Shown: positions 8,236 through 18,636, counted from the stretch's first letter. The stretch is DNA of 64,000 bases from Pseudomonadota bacterium (GCA_018240595.1 JAFEFL010000043.1:62001-126000); one strand, 5' to 3'. Notes: generated from the sequence alone by a model not told the origin. Translations and numbers: made by a program.

Positions 8236-9438
8236 TCAGCGCGGCCGCCGGATCACGATGAAGCAGACGAGCCCGGCCGCGGCGAAGGCCGACGCCATGG
8301 CCAAGGCCGCGGCATCCGAGGCGCGATCGACCACCATCGCCATCACCAGCGGCGCGGCCGCCTGCACCATGAGGAACGGAAAGGCGAGCCGCCCCATAAG
8401 GCGTCCGTAGCCGGCCGCACCGAACAGAGCGAGCGGCACGGCGCCGCGCGCAATGGTGATGAGGCCGTTGGCGCCACCGAACAACACCGCGAAGGTGGCG
8501 GCGACCGGCGTTGCAATGCCGAGCACGGCGATCATGACGAAGGCGGCGAGCAGCGTCGTCAGCGCGATGCGGGCGATCCATAACGGATGCAGGTTGCGGC
8601 CGAAGGCGAATTCGACGACGCGCGCCCCGACCTGCGCCGGCCCGAACAATGCGCCGATCAGCACCACGGTGTCGCCGTCGATGCCGGCGCGGGAGAAGAT
8701 CGCCAGCAGATGCGCCGCCAGCCCGGACGGCACGAAGGCGTAGATGGCGAAACCGGCCGCGACGAGAATGAACGGCGCCCCGCGTGCCGGCAGCACGCGA
8801 TCGGGCGGCTTGCTGCCCGACAGCGGCGGCGCGCTTACCTCGACGCGCTCCCGCGGCAGCAGGAAGGCATGCAGCGGGGCCGCGATGAGCAGCAGCAGCG
8901 CCGCATAGATCCAATAGGTGCCGCGCCAACCGACGGCTTCGGTCAGGAAATGCGTGGCCGGCCAGCCGACCGTGGAGGCAAAGCCGCCCGCCAGCGTCAG
9001 CGCCGTGATCGGCCGCCGCGCGGCGGCGCTGAAGATGCGGCCGAGCGATGCGAAGGCGGCGTCGTACAGGCTGGCCGACAGGGCGACGCCGAGCAGGATC
9101 CACACCGCGACATAGGCGATGCGGTTATCGGCGAAGGTGATGAGGACGAGGCCGAGCGCGCCGGTGAGCGAGCCGATCGTCATCACCACATGGCCGCCGA
9201 AGCGGTCGATCGAGCGGCCGACATAGGGCGCGGCGAGGCCGGCGGCGAGCAGCGCGAAGGAAAAGCCGCCCATGGCGAACGACATCGACCAGCCGTTCTG
9301 CTGGGCGATCAGCGGCACGATCAGCACCGGCGTGTAATAGATGCCGCCCCAGGCGAGGATCTGCGTGACACCGAGCACCGGCACGGCGCGCCAGGGACCG
9401 GAAAAGCTGTCGTGGAGAATTTCGCGGACGGATTTCAT
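8236..9438 (-). CDS. Major facilitator superfamily transporter
   Basis: This 400-residue integral membrane protein has about 12 hydrophobic segments. The loop between helices 2 and 3 carries the MFS-like pattern GRSIDRFGGH. The N-terminal GGIYYTPVLIVPLI region resembles MFS members of the oxalate/formate or MCT-like type, but the substrate cannot be assigned. The start codon lies just upstream of a strong hairpin that ends the preceding lipoprotein gene. Confidence 0.85.
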   Translation of the reverse strand: MKSVREILHDSFSGPWRAVPVLGVTQILAWGGIYYTPVLIVPLIAQQNGWSMSFAMGGFSFALLAAGLAAPYVGRSIDRFGGHVVMTIGSLTGALGLVLITFADNRIAYVAVWILLGVALSASLYDAAFASLGRIFSAAARRPITALTLAGGFASTVGWPATHFLTEAVGWRGTYWIYAALLLLIAAPLHAFLLPRERVEVSAPPLSGSKPPDRVLPARGAPFILVAAGFAIYAFVPSGLAAHLLAIFSRAGIDGDTVVLIGALFGPAQVGARVVEFAFGRNLHPLWIARIALTTLLAAFVMIAVLGIATPVAATFAVLFGGANGLITIARGAVPLALFGAAGYGRLMGRLAFPFLMVQAAAPLVMAMVVDRASDAAALAMASAFAAAGLVCFIVIRRPR

Positions 9439-9470
9439 GGGGGCTCGGCTGACCGCGCATCATGAAACGC

Positions 9471-9500
9471 AACGGGCCGCGGTGGAAGCCGCGGCCCGTT
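9471..9500 (-). terminator. Strong hairpin downstream of the lipoprotein gene
   Basis: A perfect 12-base inverted repeat (AACGGGCCGCGG / CCGCGGCCCGTT) with a 6-base loop lies 25 bases after the stop of the lipoprotein gene. The following sequence on the minus strand has only a weak T-run. It fits a terminator that separates this gene from the MFS gene. Confidence 0.6.
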
Positions 9501-9524
9501 TCATCAACGGCTAAAGAACGAGGC

Positions 9525-10127
9525 CTAGCGCGCGGCCGGCGCCGGCTTCGGCTTGGCAGCCGGCTTCGGGCGCGGCTTGGCGGCCGGCTTCTTCTTGCCG
9601 CCCTCCGCGCCGCAGCGCACGTAGACCATGGTGCCGTAACGGCCCTGCACTTCCGAATCCATCCAGCGCAGAACCAAGATGCGGCCGTCGAACTGCAGCA
9701 CCTCGCGGTCCTGCTGGCTGCCCGGCGGATCCTCGGCCGGCCCGATGAAATTCTTGCCGCCCGGCGCGCCCTTCACGCGCAGCTCGGTGGGCGTCGACTG
9801 GTCGGCGAGGTGCATCATGATGCCCCCGGTCGGACCGGCGGTGATGACATAAGGCTGGCGGCACTGACCGGCGGCAGCGGATTCGGTGCGGACGCGGTCT
9901 TCTTCGCGGTGATAGGCGGCCAGGCCCCAGCTGCCGACGAGATCCTGCGGCGGGAACGACGGGGGCAGCGTCGGCACCACCGGCGGCGCCGGCGGCTCGG
10001 GCGGTGCGCTCGGAGTCGTGCTGCAGCCGGCGATCCCGAGGGCGATCACACCCAGAACCAGACCTGTCCGCAGACCAATTGGAAAACGGGTTTGGCCGAA
10101 CGGGCCTTGGAAGGACGGAAAGCGCAT
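9525..10127 (-). CDS. Lipoprotein with AprI/Inh-like C-terminal domain, function uncertain
   Basis: I start at the ATG at 10127, behind AGGAG; a longer open frame reaches 10271 but would run into the groES promoter. The first 40 residues form a type II signal peptide with lipobox GIAGC. A Pro-rich linker follows, then a beta-rich domain containing DLVGSWGLAAYHRE and a late VLRWMDSEVQGRYGTMVYVRC. The C-terminus is a Lys/Ala/Pro-rich tail (KPAAKPRPKPAAKPKP). The domain resembles lipocalin-like or AprI/Inh-type barrels, but this is weak. Likely anchored in the inner leaflet of the outer membrane or in the inner membrane. Confidence 0.7.
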   Translation of the reverse strand: MRFPSFQGPFGQTRFPIGLRTGLVLGVIALGIAGCSTTPSAPPEPPAPPVVPTLPPSFPPQDLVGSWGLAAYHREEDRVRTESAAAGQCRQPYVITAGPTGGIMMHLADQSTPTELRVKGAPGGKNFIGPAEDPPGSQQDREVLQFDGRILVLRWMDSEVQGRYGTMVYVRCGAEGGKKKPAAKPRPKPAAKPKPAPAAR

Positions 10128-10260
10128 CGGGACTCCTGGAAACGCGTGTGCGGAGCGACATTGCGAGGCATTGACAGCGAGTGCAAGCAAAAGCCGCAAA
10201 TCGTCGATATCGAACGGTTGTGCCCGTATTGCGGCTACCAGGCCGCCACGGTGGTCATGC

Positions 10261-10289
10261 TTGACTCCCATCCCTTAAGGCAATATCTC
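10261..10289 (+). promoter_or_regulatory. Sigma-70-type promoter of groESL
   Basis: TTGACT (10261-10266) and TATCTC (10284-10289) are separated by 17 bases, a good -35/-10 pair. The predicted start point is near 10296, directly before the CIRCE operator, which is the usual arrangement for HrcA-repressed groESL. Confidence 0.7.
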
Positions 10290-10300
10290 CGCGGGCGCAA

Positions 10301-10327
10301 TTAGCACTCGACTGGTTGGAGTGCTAA
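10301..10327 (+). promoter_or_regulatory. CIRCE operator (HrcA binding site)
   Basis: The site is TTAGCACTC, a 9-base spacer, then GAGTGCTAA: a perfect match to the canonical CIRCE inverted repeat recognised by the HrcA heat-shock repressor. It lies just after the predicted transcription start and 117 bases before groES. HrcA itself is not in this window. Confidence 0.97.
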
Positions 10328-10443
10328 AGGGTTCCACGCCCAGCACTTTCCGTCACAGCGCCGCGGTTTCAGGCGACGCACAAACGGCTCCGTCAGCTTT
10401 CGCTATTGCGATGTAGTCAACGAGGAAGCCCAAAGGAAATCCC

Positions 10444-10740
10444 ATGGCCAAGACTAAGTTCCGTCCGCTGCACGATCGCGTTGTCGTGCGCCGCATCACC
10501 GCCCAGGAGAAGACCAAGGGCGGCATCATCATTCCGGACACGGCGCAGGAAAAGCCCTCCGAAGGCGAGGTGGTCGCCGTTGGCCCGGGCGGCCGCGACG
10601 AGGCCGGCAAGCTCGTGCCGATGGACATCAAGGCCGGCGACCGCGTGCTGTTCGGCAAGTGGTCGGGCACCGAAGTGAAGATCGATGGTGAAGATCTCCT
10701 GATCATGAAGGAGAGCGACATCATGGGCGTCGTCGGCTGA
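10444..10740 (+). CDS. groES: Co-chaperonin GroES
   Basis: The 98-residue protein is a full-length 10-kDa chaperonin. It has the conserved start [12 protein letters not shown], the mobile loop around residues 18-35 ([13 protein letters not shown]) that docks on GroEL, and the terminal [14 protein letters not shown]. It caps the GroEL cavity during ATP-driven folding in the cytoplasm. AAAGGAAAT precedes the ATG. It is the first gene of the CIRCE-controlled groESL operon, 146 bases before groEL. Confidence 0.98.
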   Translation: MAKTKFRPLHDRVVVRRITAQEKTKGGIIIPDTAQEKPSEGEVVAVGPGGRDEAGKLVPMDIKAGDRVLFGKWSGTEVKIDGEDLLIMKESDIMGVVG

Positions 10741-10747
10741 CGACGTT

Positions 10748-10794
10748 CCTCGTCCTGAGGAGGCGCGCCTCGCGCGCCGTCCCGAAGGACGAGG
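10748..10794. repeat. Extragenic palindrome, copy 1, between groES and groEL
   Basis: The ends CCTCGTCCT and AGGACGAGG are complementary and enclose a GC-rich centre, so the transcript can form a long hairpin. It resembles the CCTCATCCT...AGGATGAGG extragenic palindromes scattered through Bradyrhizobium-like genomes. It begins 8 bases after the groES stop. Confidence 0.75.
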
Positions 10795-10809
10795 GCAACA
10801 ACTCATCGG

Positions 10810-10854
10810 CCTCATCCTTCGAGACGCGTCCTCCGGACGCTCCTCAGGATGCGG
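10810..10854. repeat. Extragenic palindrome, copy 2, between groES and groEL
   Basis: CCTCATCCTTCGAGACGCG and its near-complement ending TCCTCAGGATGCGG form a second hairpin-capable element, 15 bases after copy 1. It carries the CTTCGAG half on the left while copy 1 carries the corresponding CCCGAAGG half on the right, so the two copies lie in opposite orientation. It ends 32 bases before the groEL ATG. Confidence 0.75.
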
Positions 10855-10880
10855 ATCAACCTCAACATCGATTGGAGTGA

Positions 10881-12527
<1,647 letters not shown>

Positions 12528-12598
12528 CGCGACAGCGTTATCCCGGGCGCGGCGCGCTGCGAAGCGGTGCGCCGCCGACCCGGGGTCGTCAAGGAATG

Positions 12599-12627
12599 AA
12601 AGGGCCCGGCGCAAGCCGAGCCCTTTT
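12599..12627 (+). terminator. Rho-independent terminator of groESL
   Basis: AAAGGGCCCGGC / GCCGAGCCCTTT with loop GCAA and one mismatch is followed by TTTTGTT. It lies about 70 bases after the groEL stop. Confidence 0.85.
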
Positions 12628-12656
12628 GTTATCTGCGCCGGCTGATCGTCGGGCCG

Positions 12657-13520
12657 TCAACGGCTCTGTTTACCGGCCGAGGCGAAAGCGTCCTGAATGC
12701 ATCGCATGACGGCTCGGACGGGTGCCGCGCCTTTCAGGTCGCTGTGAACGACAAGCCAGATGTCGCGCGTCATCAGTTTCGGCCTGGGCGCGACCGGCAC
12801 GAGTTTGCGATCGGCTCGCGCCATGAAGTCCGGCAGGGCGGCGATGCCGGCTCCTGCATTCGCGAGTGCCTGCTGAATCTCCAGGCTGCTGGCGTGGAAC
12901 GAAAACGGCCTGCCTTTGGCGTAGCTCTCAAGCGCCGCTTGCTGCGGGCTTCGGCCATCGGCGCCGTCGTAACCGACGAAACGTCGGGACGCTTCCGGCG
13001 TTTTCGTCAGGTAATCCGCGCGGGCATAGAGCCCGAATGCCAGCTGTCCCAATTTTACCATTGTCAGGTCGCCGCGCTCCGGACGGCTCAATCGAACGGC
13101 GAGTTCGGCTTCGCCCCGATCGAGCGACGCCGTGCGCGACTCGCCCGTAAGGCGGATCGACAAGGCCGGATGGAGCTTCTGCATGGCCACCAGTGGCGCC
13201 GCGAGATAGGCCACCGCCAAGGCCGGCGGTGCACTGACCCTGACCAGCCCCGCCAATTCGGCCCGCGTTCCGCCAGCCGCGCGCCTGACGGCCTGCGCAT
13301 CGTTTTCCATGCGCTCGGCAATCGCTGCGATGCGTTCGCCGTCGGACGTCAGCTTCCAACGTCGACCGCGCCGGTCGACCAGCGACACGCCGAGGCTCGT
13401 TTCCAGCGCCGTGACACGGCGGGCGACCGTGGCATGTTCGACGCCCAGGCTTCGCGCCGCCGCCGACAGCGATCCGGCATGAGCGAGCACCGCGACGTGG
13501 TGAAGATCGGTCCAGTCCAT
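12657..13520 (-). CDS. LysR family transcriptional regulator
   Basis: The 287-residue protein starts with the LysR winged helix-turn-helix (about 5-62; LSAAARSLGVEHATVARRVTALE). The LysR substrate-binding domain occupies about 88-285. It is transcribed away from a quinone-oxidoreductase-like gene, with 93 bases between the starts, the classic layout of a LysR regulator controlling its divergent neighbour and itself. The effector is unknown. Confidence 0.92.
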   Translation of the reverse strand: MDWTDLHHVAVLAHAGSLSAAARSLGVEHATVARRVTALETSLGVSLVDRRGRRWKLTSDGERIAAIAERMENDAQAVRRAAGGTRAELAGLVRVSAPPALAVAYLAAPLVAMQKLHPALSIRLTGESRTASLDRGEAELAVRLSRPERGDLTMVKLGQLAFGLYARADYLTKTPEASRRFVGYDGADGRSPQQAALESYAKGRPFSFHASSLEIQQALANAGAGIAALPDFMARADRKLVPVAPRPKLMTRDIWLVVHSDLKGAAPVRAVMRCIQDAFASAGKQSR

Positions 13521-13551
13521 CCGTTAATCCCTTCACATCTGATGTCAAAGA

Positions 13552-13567
13552 ATAGGGAATTTTCTAT
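13552..13567. promoter_or_regulatory. Candidate LysR operator, ATAG-N8-CTAT
   Basis: A small inverted repeat with an AT-rich core lies in the middle of the LysR/oxidoreductase divergent promoter region. LysR sites are usually short, imperfect dyads. The match is suggestive only. Confidence 0.35.
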
Positions 13568-13613
13568 CGGATAGCCATGGAGGACGGTCTTCGCAGCGAA
13601 ACGGAGATATGAC

Positions 13614-14582
13614 ATGGACATCAAGATCGAATTGCTGGCGCCGGGGGGCATAGACCAGCTGCAAGCCGTGCCCTGTGCGCGTCAGGATCCCGGACCGACG
13701 GAGATCCGCCTGCGTCACGAAGGCATCGGCGTCGGCTTCATCGATATTTATCACCGCACCGGCCTCTACCCCCTCCCCATGCCGGCCGTGCTCGGTGTCG
13801 AAGGCGCCGGCACGGTCGAAGCGGTCGGCGGTGAGGTCCGCCATTTGAAGGCGGGTGACCGTGTCGCCTATGCGGGAATCCCGGGTGCCTACGCGGCGAC
13901 CCGGCTGCTTCCGACGTGGCGCGCCATCAAGCTGCCCGAGGCCGTCGACCCCTTGCTGGCCGCAACGGCGTTCCTGCGCGGCATGACCGTGCATATGCTG
14001 GTGACGCGTATCTTTCCGGTGCGCGCCGGGTGCGTGCTGCTGGTGCACGCGGCCGCCGGCGGTCTCGGTCTGACCCTGACGAGATGGGCCAAACACCTCG
14101 GCGCCACGGTCATCGGCACCGCGGGGTCCGTCGAGAAGGCCGATATCGCGCGCGCCAACGGCGCCGATCATGTAATCGTCGGACGGCACACCGATTTTGC
14201 CGCCGAGGTCGCCAAGCTCACCATGGGAAAGGGTGTTGATTTCGCCATCGACGGCATTGGCGGCGACGTGCTTCGCAAGACCTTCGCCTGCGTCCGGCGT
14301 TTCGGAACCGTGGCCAGTGTCGGTCAGGCCGCAGGTCACATTCCGCCGATCACCGTTGATGAGCTCGGACCCGTTCGCACATTGATGCTCGCTCGGCCCA
14401 GCGTCATGGCTTACGCTGCGGAGCAGGAAACCTATACGGTCGCGGCGCAGGCGGTGCTCGACGCGATCGAGCGAGGCCTTATCACCAGGACCGTCCGTGC
14501 CTATCCTCTGGCGCAGGCAGCGGAAGCGCAGCGTGCCCTTGAAGCAGGAGAGACGACCGGCAGCCCGGTGCTTGTCCCTTAG
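13614..14582 (+). CDS. Quinone oxidoreductase-like (zinc-independent MDR family)
   Basis: The 322-residue medium-chain reductase matches the NADPH:quinone reductase (QOR) group. It has the QOR-like N-terminus with GVGFIDIYHRTGLYPLPMP, VLGVEGAGTVEAVG, the NADPH Rossmann segment VHAAAGGLGLTLTRWAKHLGATVIGT, and GVDFAIDGIGG. Cysteine ligands for zinc are absent, as usual in QOR. It would reduce quinones or alpha,beta-unsaturated carbonyls using NADPH in the cytoplasm. It is divergent from the LysR regulator, which probably controls it, and is followed by a strong terminator. Confidence 0.88.
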   Translation: MDIKIELLAPGGIDQLQAVPCARQDPGPTEIRLRHEGIGVGFIDIYHRTGLYPLPMPAVLGVEGAGTVEAVGGEVRHLKAGDRVAYAGIPGAYAATRLLPTWRAIKLPEAVDPLLAATAFLRGMTVHMLVTRIFPVRAGCVLLVHAAAGGLGLTLTRWAKHLGATVIGTAGSVEKADIARANGADHVIVGRHTDFAAEVAKLTMGKGVDFAIDGIGGDVLRKTFACVRRFGTVASVGQAAGHIPPITVDELGPVRTLMLARPSVMAYAAEQETYTVAAQAVLDAIERGLITRTVRAYPLAQAAEAQRALEAGETTGSPVLVP

Positions 14583-14609
14583 CCAAGTCCAGTGGGTTGA
14601 AGTCATACG

Positions 14610-14639
14610 AAAGGCCCGGCGCCGATGCCGGGCCTTTTT
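14610..14639 (+). terminator. Rho-independent terminator of the quinone oxidoreductase gene
   Basis: AAAGGCCCGGC / GCCGGGCCTTT with a 6-base loop and a T-run forms a strong hairpin 27 bases after the stop codon. Confidence 0.9.
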
Positions 14640-14703
14640 GTTTGAAACTCGCGGCCGCACGACGCGTTGAGTTCCGTCCGCAGGAACTCCAACCTCCAGA
14701 ATC

Positions 14704-15738
14704 ATGGCCGCCTCACAATCCAGAACCGTCGTCTACGCGGCCGCTGCCGGCAATCTTCTGGTGGCGCTGGTGAAGTTCATCGCCGCCTGGTGGACCGGGT
14801 CATCAGCAATGCTGTCGGAAGCCATTCACTCGGTGGTCGATACCGGCAATCAGTTGCTGCTGCTGTACGGCCTGCGCCAGGCGGCGCGGCCGCCGGACGC
14901 CAGCCATCCGCTCGGCTATGGCCGCGAGCTCTACTTCTGGAGCTTCATCGTCGCGTTGCTGCTGTTCACGCTCGGCGCTGGCGTCGCCTTCTATGAAGGC
15001 GTGCAGCATGTCTTGCATCCGAGCGAAATCGTCTCGGCGGAGGTCAACTATATCGTCATCGGTTGCGCCGTGGTGTTTGAAGGCTCGAGCTGGTACGTGG
15101 CACTGCGCGAATTCCGCCGCGCCAAGGGCGGCGCCGGCTACATCGAGGCAGTGATCCGCAGCAAGGATCCGCCAGCCTTCATCGTACTGTTCGAGGATTC
15201 GGCAGCCTTGATCGGCCTCGCACTGGCGGCGCTCGGCATCTTCGCCTCGGATTATTTCGGCCGGCCCGAACTCGACGGCGCCGCTTCGATCGGCATCTCG
15301 CTCGTGCTCGCGGTCACTGCGCTGACGCTTGCGCGCGAGAGCAAGGGCCTGCTCATCGGCGAGCCCGCCGGTCCCGGTTTACGCGAGGCCATTCTCACGA
15401 CTGCGCGCGCGATCGACGGCATCGTCAGCGCGCATATCGCCTTCACGGTGCACATGGCGCCGGATCAGGTCATCGCGGCGCTCAGCCTGGAATTCCGAGA
15501 CGATCTGGAAACGCCGGACATCGAGCAGGCGATCGACACGCTCGAGCGGGCCATTCACCAGCGTCATCCCGAGGTGATCGCGATCTTCGTCAAACCGCAG
15601 GCGAGCGTGTCCCAGGTCACCTTGCCCGGCCGCTTCCCCGGCCGCTCGCGGCGGCTCGCCGGCTTTTCGCGCGGCATGACTGCCGGCTCGACGGAAGAAC
15701 ACGCTTCGACAAAAGAACCTAGTGGCTCGACAGGGTGA
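14704..15738 (+). CDS. Cation diffusion facilitator (CDF) family transporter
   Basis: The 344-residue protein has about six transmembrane helices and the CDF pattern SAMLSEAIHSVVDTGNQ in helix 2, where Asp and His form the metal site, with a matching LFEDSAALIG in helix 5. The HPLGYGRELYFWSF motif follows helix 2. A cytoplasmic C-terminal domain occupies about 215-300. The family exports Zn, Mn, Fe or Co by proton antiport; the metal cannot be assigned. The Arg/Ser-rich C-terminal extension (about 310-344) overlaps the convergent secreted-protein gene by 20 bases. Confidence 0.9.
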   Translation: MAASQSRTVVYAAAAGNLLVALVKFIAAWWTGSSAMLSEAIHSVVDTGNQLLLLYGLRQAARPPDASHPLGYGRELYFWSFIVALLLFTLGAGVAFYEGVQHVLHPSEIVSAEVNYIVIGCAVVFEGSSWYVALREFRRAKGGAGYIEAVIRSKDPPAFIVLFEDSAALIGLALAALGIFASDYFGRPELDGAASIGISLVLAVTALTLARESKGLLIGEPAGPGLREAILTTARAIDGIVSAHIAFTVHMAPDQVIAALSLEFRDDLETPDIEQAIDTLERAIHQRHPEVIAIFVKPQASVSQVTLPGRFPGRSRRLAGFSRGMTAGSTEEHASTKEPSGSTG

Positions 15739-16171
15739 AGCGTAGTGGCGTCGCGCCGTCCGGCCCGGCAAGCGTGATGCGATCGCCGCGGCGCTGCCAG
15801 CCGGTCGATTGAGTGAGGGCCGTCAGCGTATTGATGTCGGCCTGCATGCGCTCCTCGCTGCACTGACCGCTCATCATGTACTGCGGCAGGGCCTCCGGCA
15901 GCGGCGCGGTCTCGACCCGGATCGCTGCGCCTTCAACGGTCAGGCGCGCGGGCACGGTTTTGCACCACAAGTCGACCGTCGCTGTGCCATCGGGCTCGGT
16001 GGTAATGACCGGCACGCGCTTGAGCGCGCCGATACGCGGCGCATCGAGCACCAGCACCTGACCGAGCGGAAACGATTGCGCGAGGGCCGCCGTCGCACAG
16101 CCCATGAACGTTAGAGTCGAAAGCGCCACGGCAACGACAAGCCGTCTCGCGGGCGGGCGATGGGAACTCAT
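15719..16171 (-). CDS. META/HslJ-like domain secreted protein
   Basis: I chose the ATG at 16171 because GGAG lies 7-10 bases upstream and the signal peptide (RRLVVAVALSTLTFMGC...ALAQS) then starts normally; an open frame continues to 16267. The mature domain has TATVDLWCK, a GQCSEERMQADINTLTALTQ segment and a final PLRFTLSS strand. This layout fits META/HslJ-like domains of alphaproteobacteria, which are periplasmic and of uncertain function. The two Cys (in LWCK and GQCS) could pair. The 3' end overlaps the convergent CDF gene by 20 bases. Confidence 0.7.
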   Translation of the reverse strand: MSSHRPPARRLVVAVALSTLTFMGCATAALAQSFPLGQVLVLDAPRIGALKRVPVITTEPDGTATVDLWCKTVPARLTVEGAAIRVETAPLPEALPQYMMSGQCSEERMQADINTLTALTQSTGWQRRGDRITLAGPDGATPLRFTLSSH

Positions 16172-16384
16172 GGCGTCTCCGGACATCGTGCGGCCGCGGA
16201 CGCGGCGCGTGGAAGCGATGCCGTGACATGACCTTTCGCGGCCTGTCGCGTCAAGCCGCGCCGGCATGACCAGTGGATGACGCGGATACGGCGAATTTAT
16301 TCTCCCGGCGCGATGATTTCACGCAGCATTGAACGCATCGCGCCTGTGTAGGCTGTTAGGATCGTGAAAAGCGGGGAGCTTCGC

Positions 16385-17266
16385 ATGGACCAACGTCTGA
16401 CCGATCAACGTGTTGTCGATCTCTACGACAGCTTCACGCACGGCCTTATCGATCGCCGCACGTTTCTCGACCGCCTGACGGAGGTCGTCGGCTCGGCCGC
16501 CGCGGCGCTGGCGCTGCTGCCGCTGTTGCAGAACGACTATGCGCGCGCCGAGACGGTGCTGGCCAATGACAGCCGGCTAATCGCGGAGACGGCGTCATAC
16601 GATGCAGCCGGCACGCGCGTGTCGGGCTATCTGGCGCGGCTGAAAGGCGATGCCAGGCGGCCGGCGGTCATCGTCGTGCACGAGAACCGCGGTCGCAATC
16701 CGCACATCGAGGACATCGCGCGGCGCCTGGCGCTCGAGGGCTTTCTCGCCTTCGCGGTCGATGCGCTGTCGCCGCAAGGCGGCACGCCGGCGGATGAAGA
16801 CAAGGCCCGCGACATGATCGCGACGCTCGATCTCGGCGACACCGCCCGGCAGATCGCCGCCGCTGTGCCGTTCCTCGCGCACCATCAAGGTTCAACCGGT
16901 GCCGTGGGTGCCGTGGGTTTCTGTTGGGGCGGCGGCATGGTGAACCGCATCGCCGTGCTGTCGCCGGATCTGAAGGCCGCGGTCGCCTATTACGGCGCGC
17001 AGCCGCCCGCCGCCGACGTACCGAGGATCCACGCGGCGCTGCTTCTCCATTATGCCGGGCTCGACGGCCGCATCAACGCCGGCATCCCCGCTTATGAGGA
17101 AGCGCTCAAGGCCGCCGGCAAGACGTTCACGGTCTACGTCTATCCGAACGTCAATCACGCCTTCAATAACGACACCACCAGCCGCTACAACAAGCCGGCC
17201 GCCGATCTTGCCTGGAGTCGTACCGTCGCCTTCTTCAAGGACAAGCTCGGCGCGCCGCCCGCCTAA
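16385..17266 (+). CDS. Dienelactone hydrolase family protein
   Basis: The start is the ATG behind GGGGAG; a GTG 21 bases upstream is less likely. The N-terminus has a Tat-like segment (DRRTFLDRLT followed by a hydrophobic stretch at about 35-48). The alpha/beta-hydrolase domain then carries the DLH nucleophile elbow GFCWGG with C180, an Asp at 227 (LDGRI) and His at 258 (NVNHAF), a complete Cys-Asp-His triad. Such enzymes hydrolyse lactones or esters; the substrate is unknown. Its stop codon overlaps the convergent amidase stop by 4 bases. Confidence 0.88.
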   Translation: MDQRLTDQRVVDLYDSFTHGLIDRRTFLDRLTEVVGSAAAALALLPLLQNDYARAETVLANDSRLIAETASYDAAGTRVSGYLARLKGDARRPAVIVVHENRGRNPHIEDIARRLALEGFLAFAVDALSPQGGTPADEDKARDMIATLDLGDTARQIAAAVPFLAHHQGSTGAVGAVGFCWGGGMVNRIAVLSPDLKAAVAYYGAQPPAADVPRIHAALLLHYAGLDGRINAGIPAYEEALKAAGKTFTVYVYPNVNHAFNNDTTSRYNKPAADLAWSRTVAFFKDKLGAPPA

Positions 17267-18594
17267 TTGTCGAGTTGCTCGACCAGCCAGTTCGCGGTGC
17301 GCAAGAGCCGCGCATCGTCGCGCGTCGCGCCGACGAGTTGGACGCCGAGCGGCATGCCGCCCTCGCCCGTGAGCAGCGGCAGCGTCAGCGCCGGCAATCC
17401 GGTGAGGCTCCATAGCGAATTGAACACCGGGCTGCCGGTCGCCTCGCCGACCGGCGCCACGCCGGGAGTCGCGGGCGTGATGATGGCGTCGAAGTCGCCG
17501 AACAGGTTGTTGAGACCCGCCGCGTAACTTTTCGCATTCTGCCGCGCCTGCAGGTAACGCACCGCCGGGAACGAGCGGCCTTCCGCCATCAGGTCGCGCA
17601 GTTGCTGGCTGAGCACCTCGCCACCGCGCTCGAGCAGATGGTTGAGGTTGTGCGCCATGTCGGTCGCCATGATAACGTGATGATCATCCCATGCCGCGGC
17701 GTAATCGTCCGGCAAATCGATCTCCGTCACCTGGTCGCCGAGGCTGGCCGTGAGTTCGGCGAAGGCGGCATGCGTCGCCGGATCGGCCTTGTCCCAGGCC
17801 GGCGTGCGCACGAAGGCGAGACGCGGCGCCACCGGCGGCGGCTCCGCCACCAGTTCGAGATAATCGGGCGAGGCCACCGCCCGCGTGTCGCTGTCGGCCG
17901 GATCGTAGCCCGCCAGCACTTCGAGGATCAGCGCCGCATCGGCCAGCGACCGCGCCATGACGCCGACCTGGTCGAGTGTCTGCGACAGCATCAATGCGCC
18001 ATTGCGCGAGATCAGGCCATGGCTCGGCTTGACGCCATAGACGCCGCAGAACGCCGAGGGCCGGATGACCGATCCGTTAGTCTGCGAGCCGACGGCGAGC
18101 GGCACCATGGCCGCAGCCACCGCCGCCGCAGAGCCTGACGACGAGCCGCCGGGCGTGCGCGTCAGGTCGTGCGGATTGCGCGTCGGTCCCGGCGAGAAAT
18201 AGGCGCATTCGGTAGTGACGGTCTTGCCGATGATGACGGCCCCGGCCTCGCGCAGCCGCGCCACTGCGGCCGAGTCCTGCGCCGGCTGACGTCCCCTGAG
18301 CACGGCCGTGCCGCATTCGGTCGGATAATCGGCGGTGTCGAAGATATCCTTGATGGCGACGGGAATGCCATGCAGCAGGCCGATCGGCTGGCCGTCACGG
18401 CGGCGCTGATCCACTTCGCGCGCCTGCGCCAGCGCCGCATCGGGGTCGAGATGGACGAAAGCGCGAACCTCGCCATCAATCGCCGCGATGCGGTCGAGAC
18501 AGGCGCCCACATATTCCTCAGAACTGAAGTCGTCGTTGGCGATGTGCTCGACCGCTTCGATCGCGGTCAGTCCCGTCAATTCCTCGTCAGTCAC
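17263..18594 (-). CDS. Amidase (amidase signature family)
   Basis: The 443-residue enzyme carries the Ser-cisSer-Lys triad: K82 in PVAIKDIFD, the GGSSSGSAAA loop (about 149-158), and the nucleophile S175 in QTNGSVIRPS. It resembles GatA-like amidases but lacks GatB/GatC neighbours, so it is more likely a free amide or nitrile-pathway hydrolase. It converges with the dienelactone hydrolase with a 4-base overlap and no terminator. Its upstream gap contains a short perfect hairpin at 18618-18636. Confidence 0.9.
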   Translation of the reverse strand: MTDEELTGLTAIEAVEHIANDDFSSEEYVGACLDRIAAIDGEVRAFVHLDPDAALAQAREVDQRRRDGQPIGLLHGIPVAIKDIFDTADYPTECGTAVLRGRQPAQDSAAVARLREAGAVIIGKTVTTECAYFSPGPTRNPHDLTRTPGGSSSGSAAAVAAAMVPLAVGSQTNGSVIRPSAFCGVYGVKPSHGLISRNGALMLSQTLDQVGVMARSLADAALILEVLAGYDPADSDTRAVASPDYLELVAEPPPVAPRLAFVRTPAWDKADPATHAAFAELTASLGDQVTEIDLPDDYAAAWDDHHVIMATDMAHNLNHLLERGGEVLSQQLRDLMAEGRSFPAVRYLQARQNAKSYAAGLNNLFGDFDAIITPATPGVAPVGEATGSPVFNSLWSLTGLPALTLPLLTGEGGMPLGVQLVGATRDDARLLRTANWLVEQLDN

Positions 18595-18617
18595 TACTTA
18601 ACTCGCATGGGTTGTTC

Positions 18618-18636
18618 GGCGCCTCGTTGAGGCGCC
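18618..18636. other. Perfect 8-bp inverted repeat in the amidase/ABC-transporter divergent gap
   Basis: GGCGCCTC-GTT-GAGGCGCC lies 24 bases upstream of the amidase start, in the 284-base gap before the ABC transporter. It has no T-run. It could be an operator or a 5'-UTR hairpin in the amidase mRNA. Nothing else is recognisable in the gap. Confidence 0.4.

Noticed and set aside
10128..10271. N-terminal extension of the lipoprotein gene
   Set aside because: It would reach into the groES promoter, and the lipobox signal peptide fits only the start at 10127.
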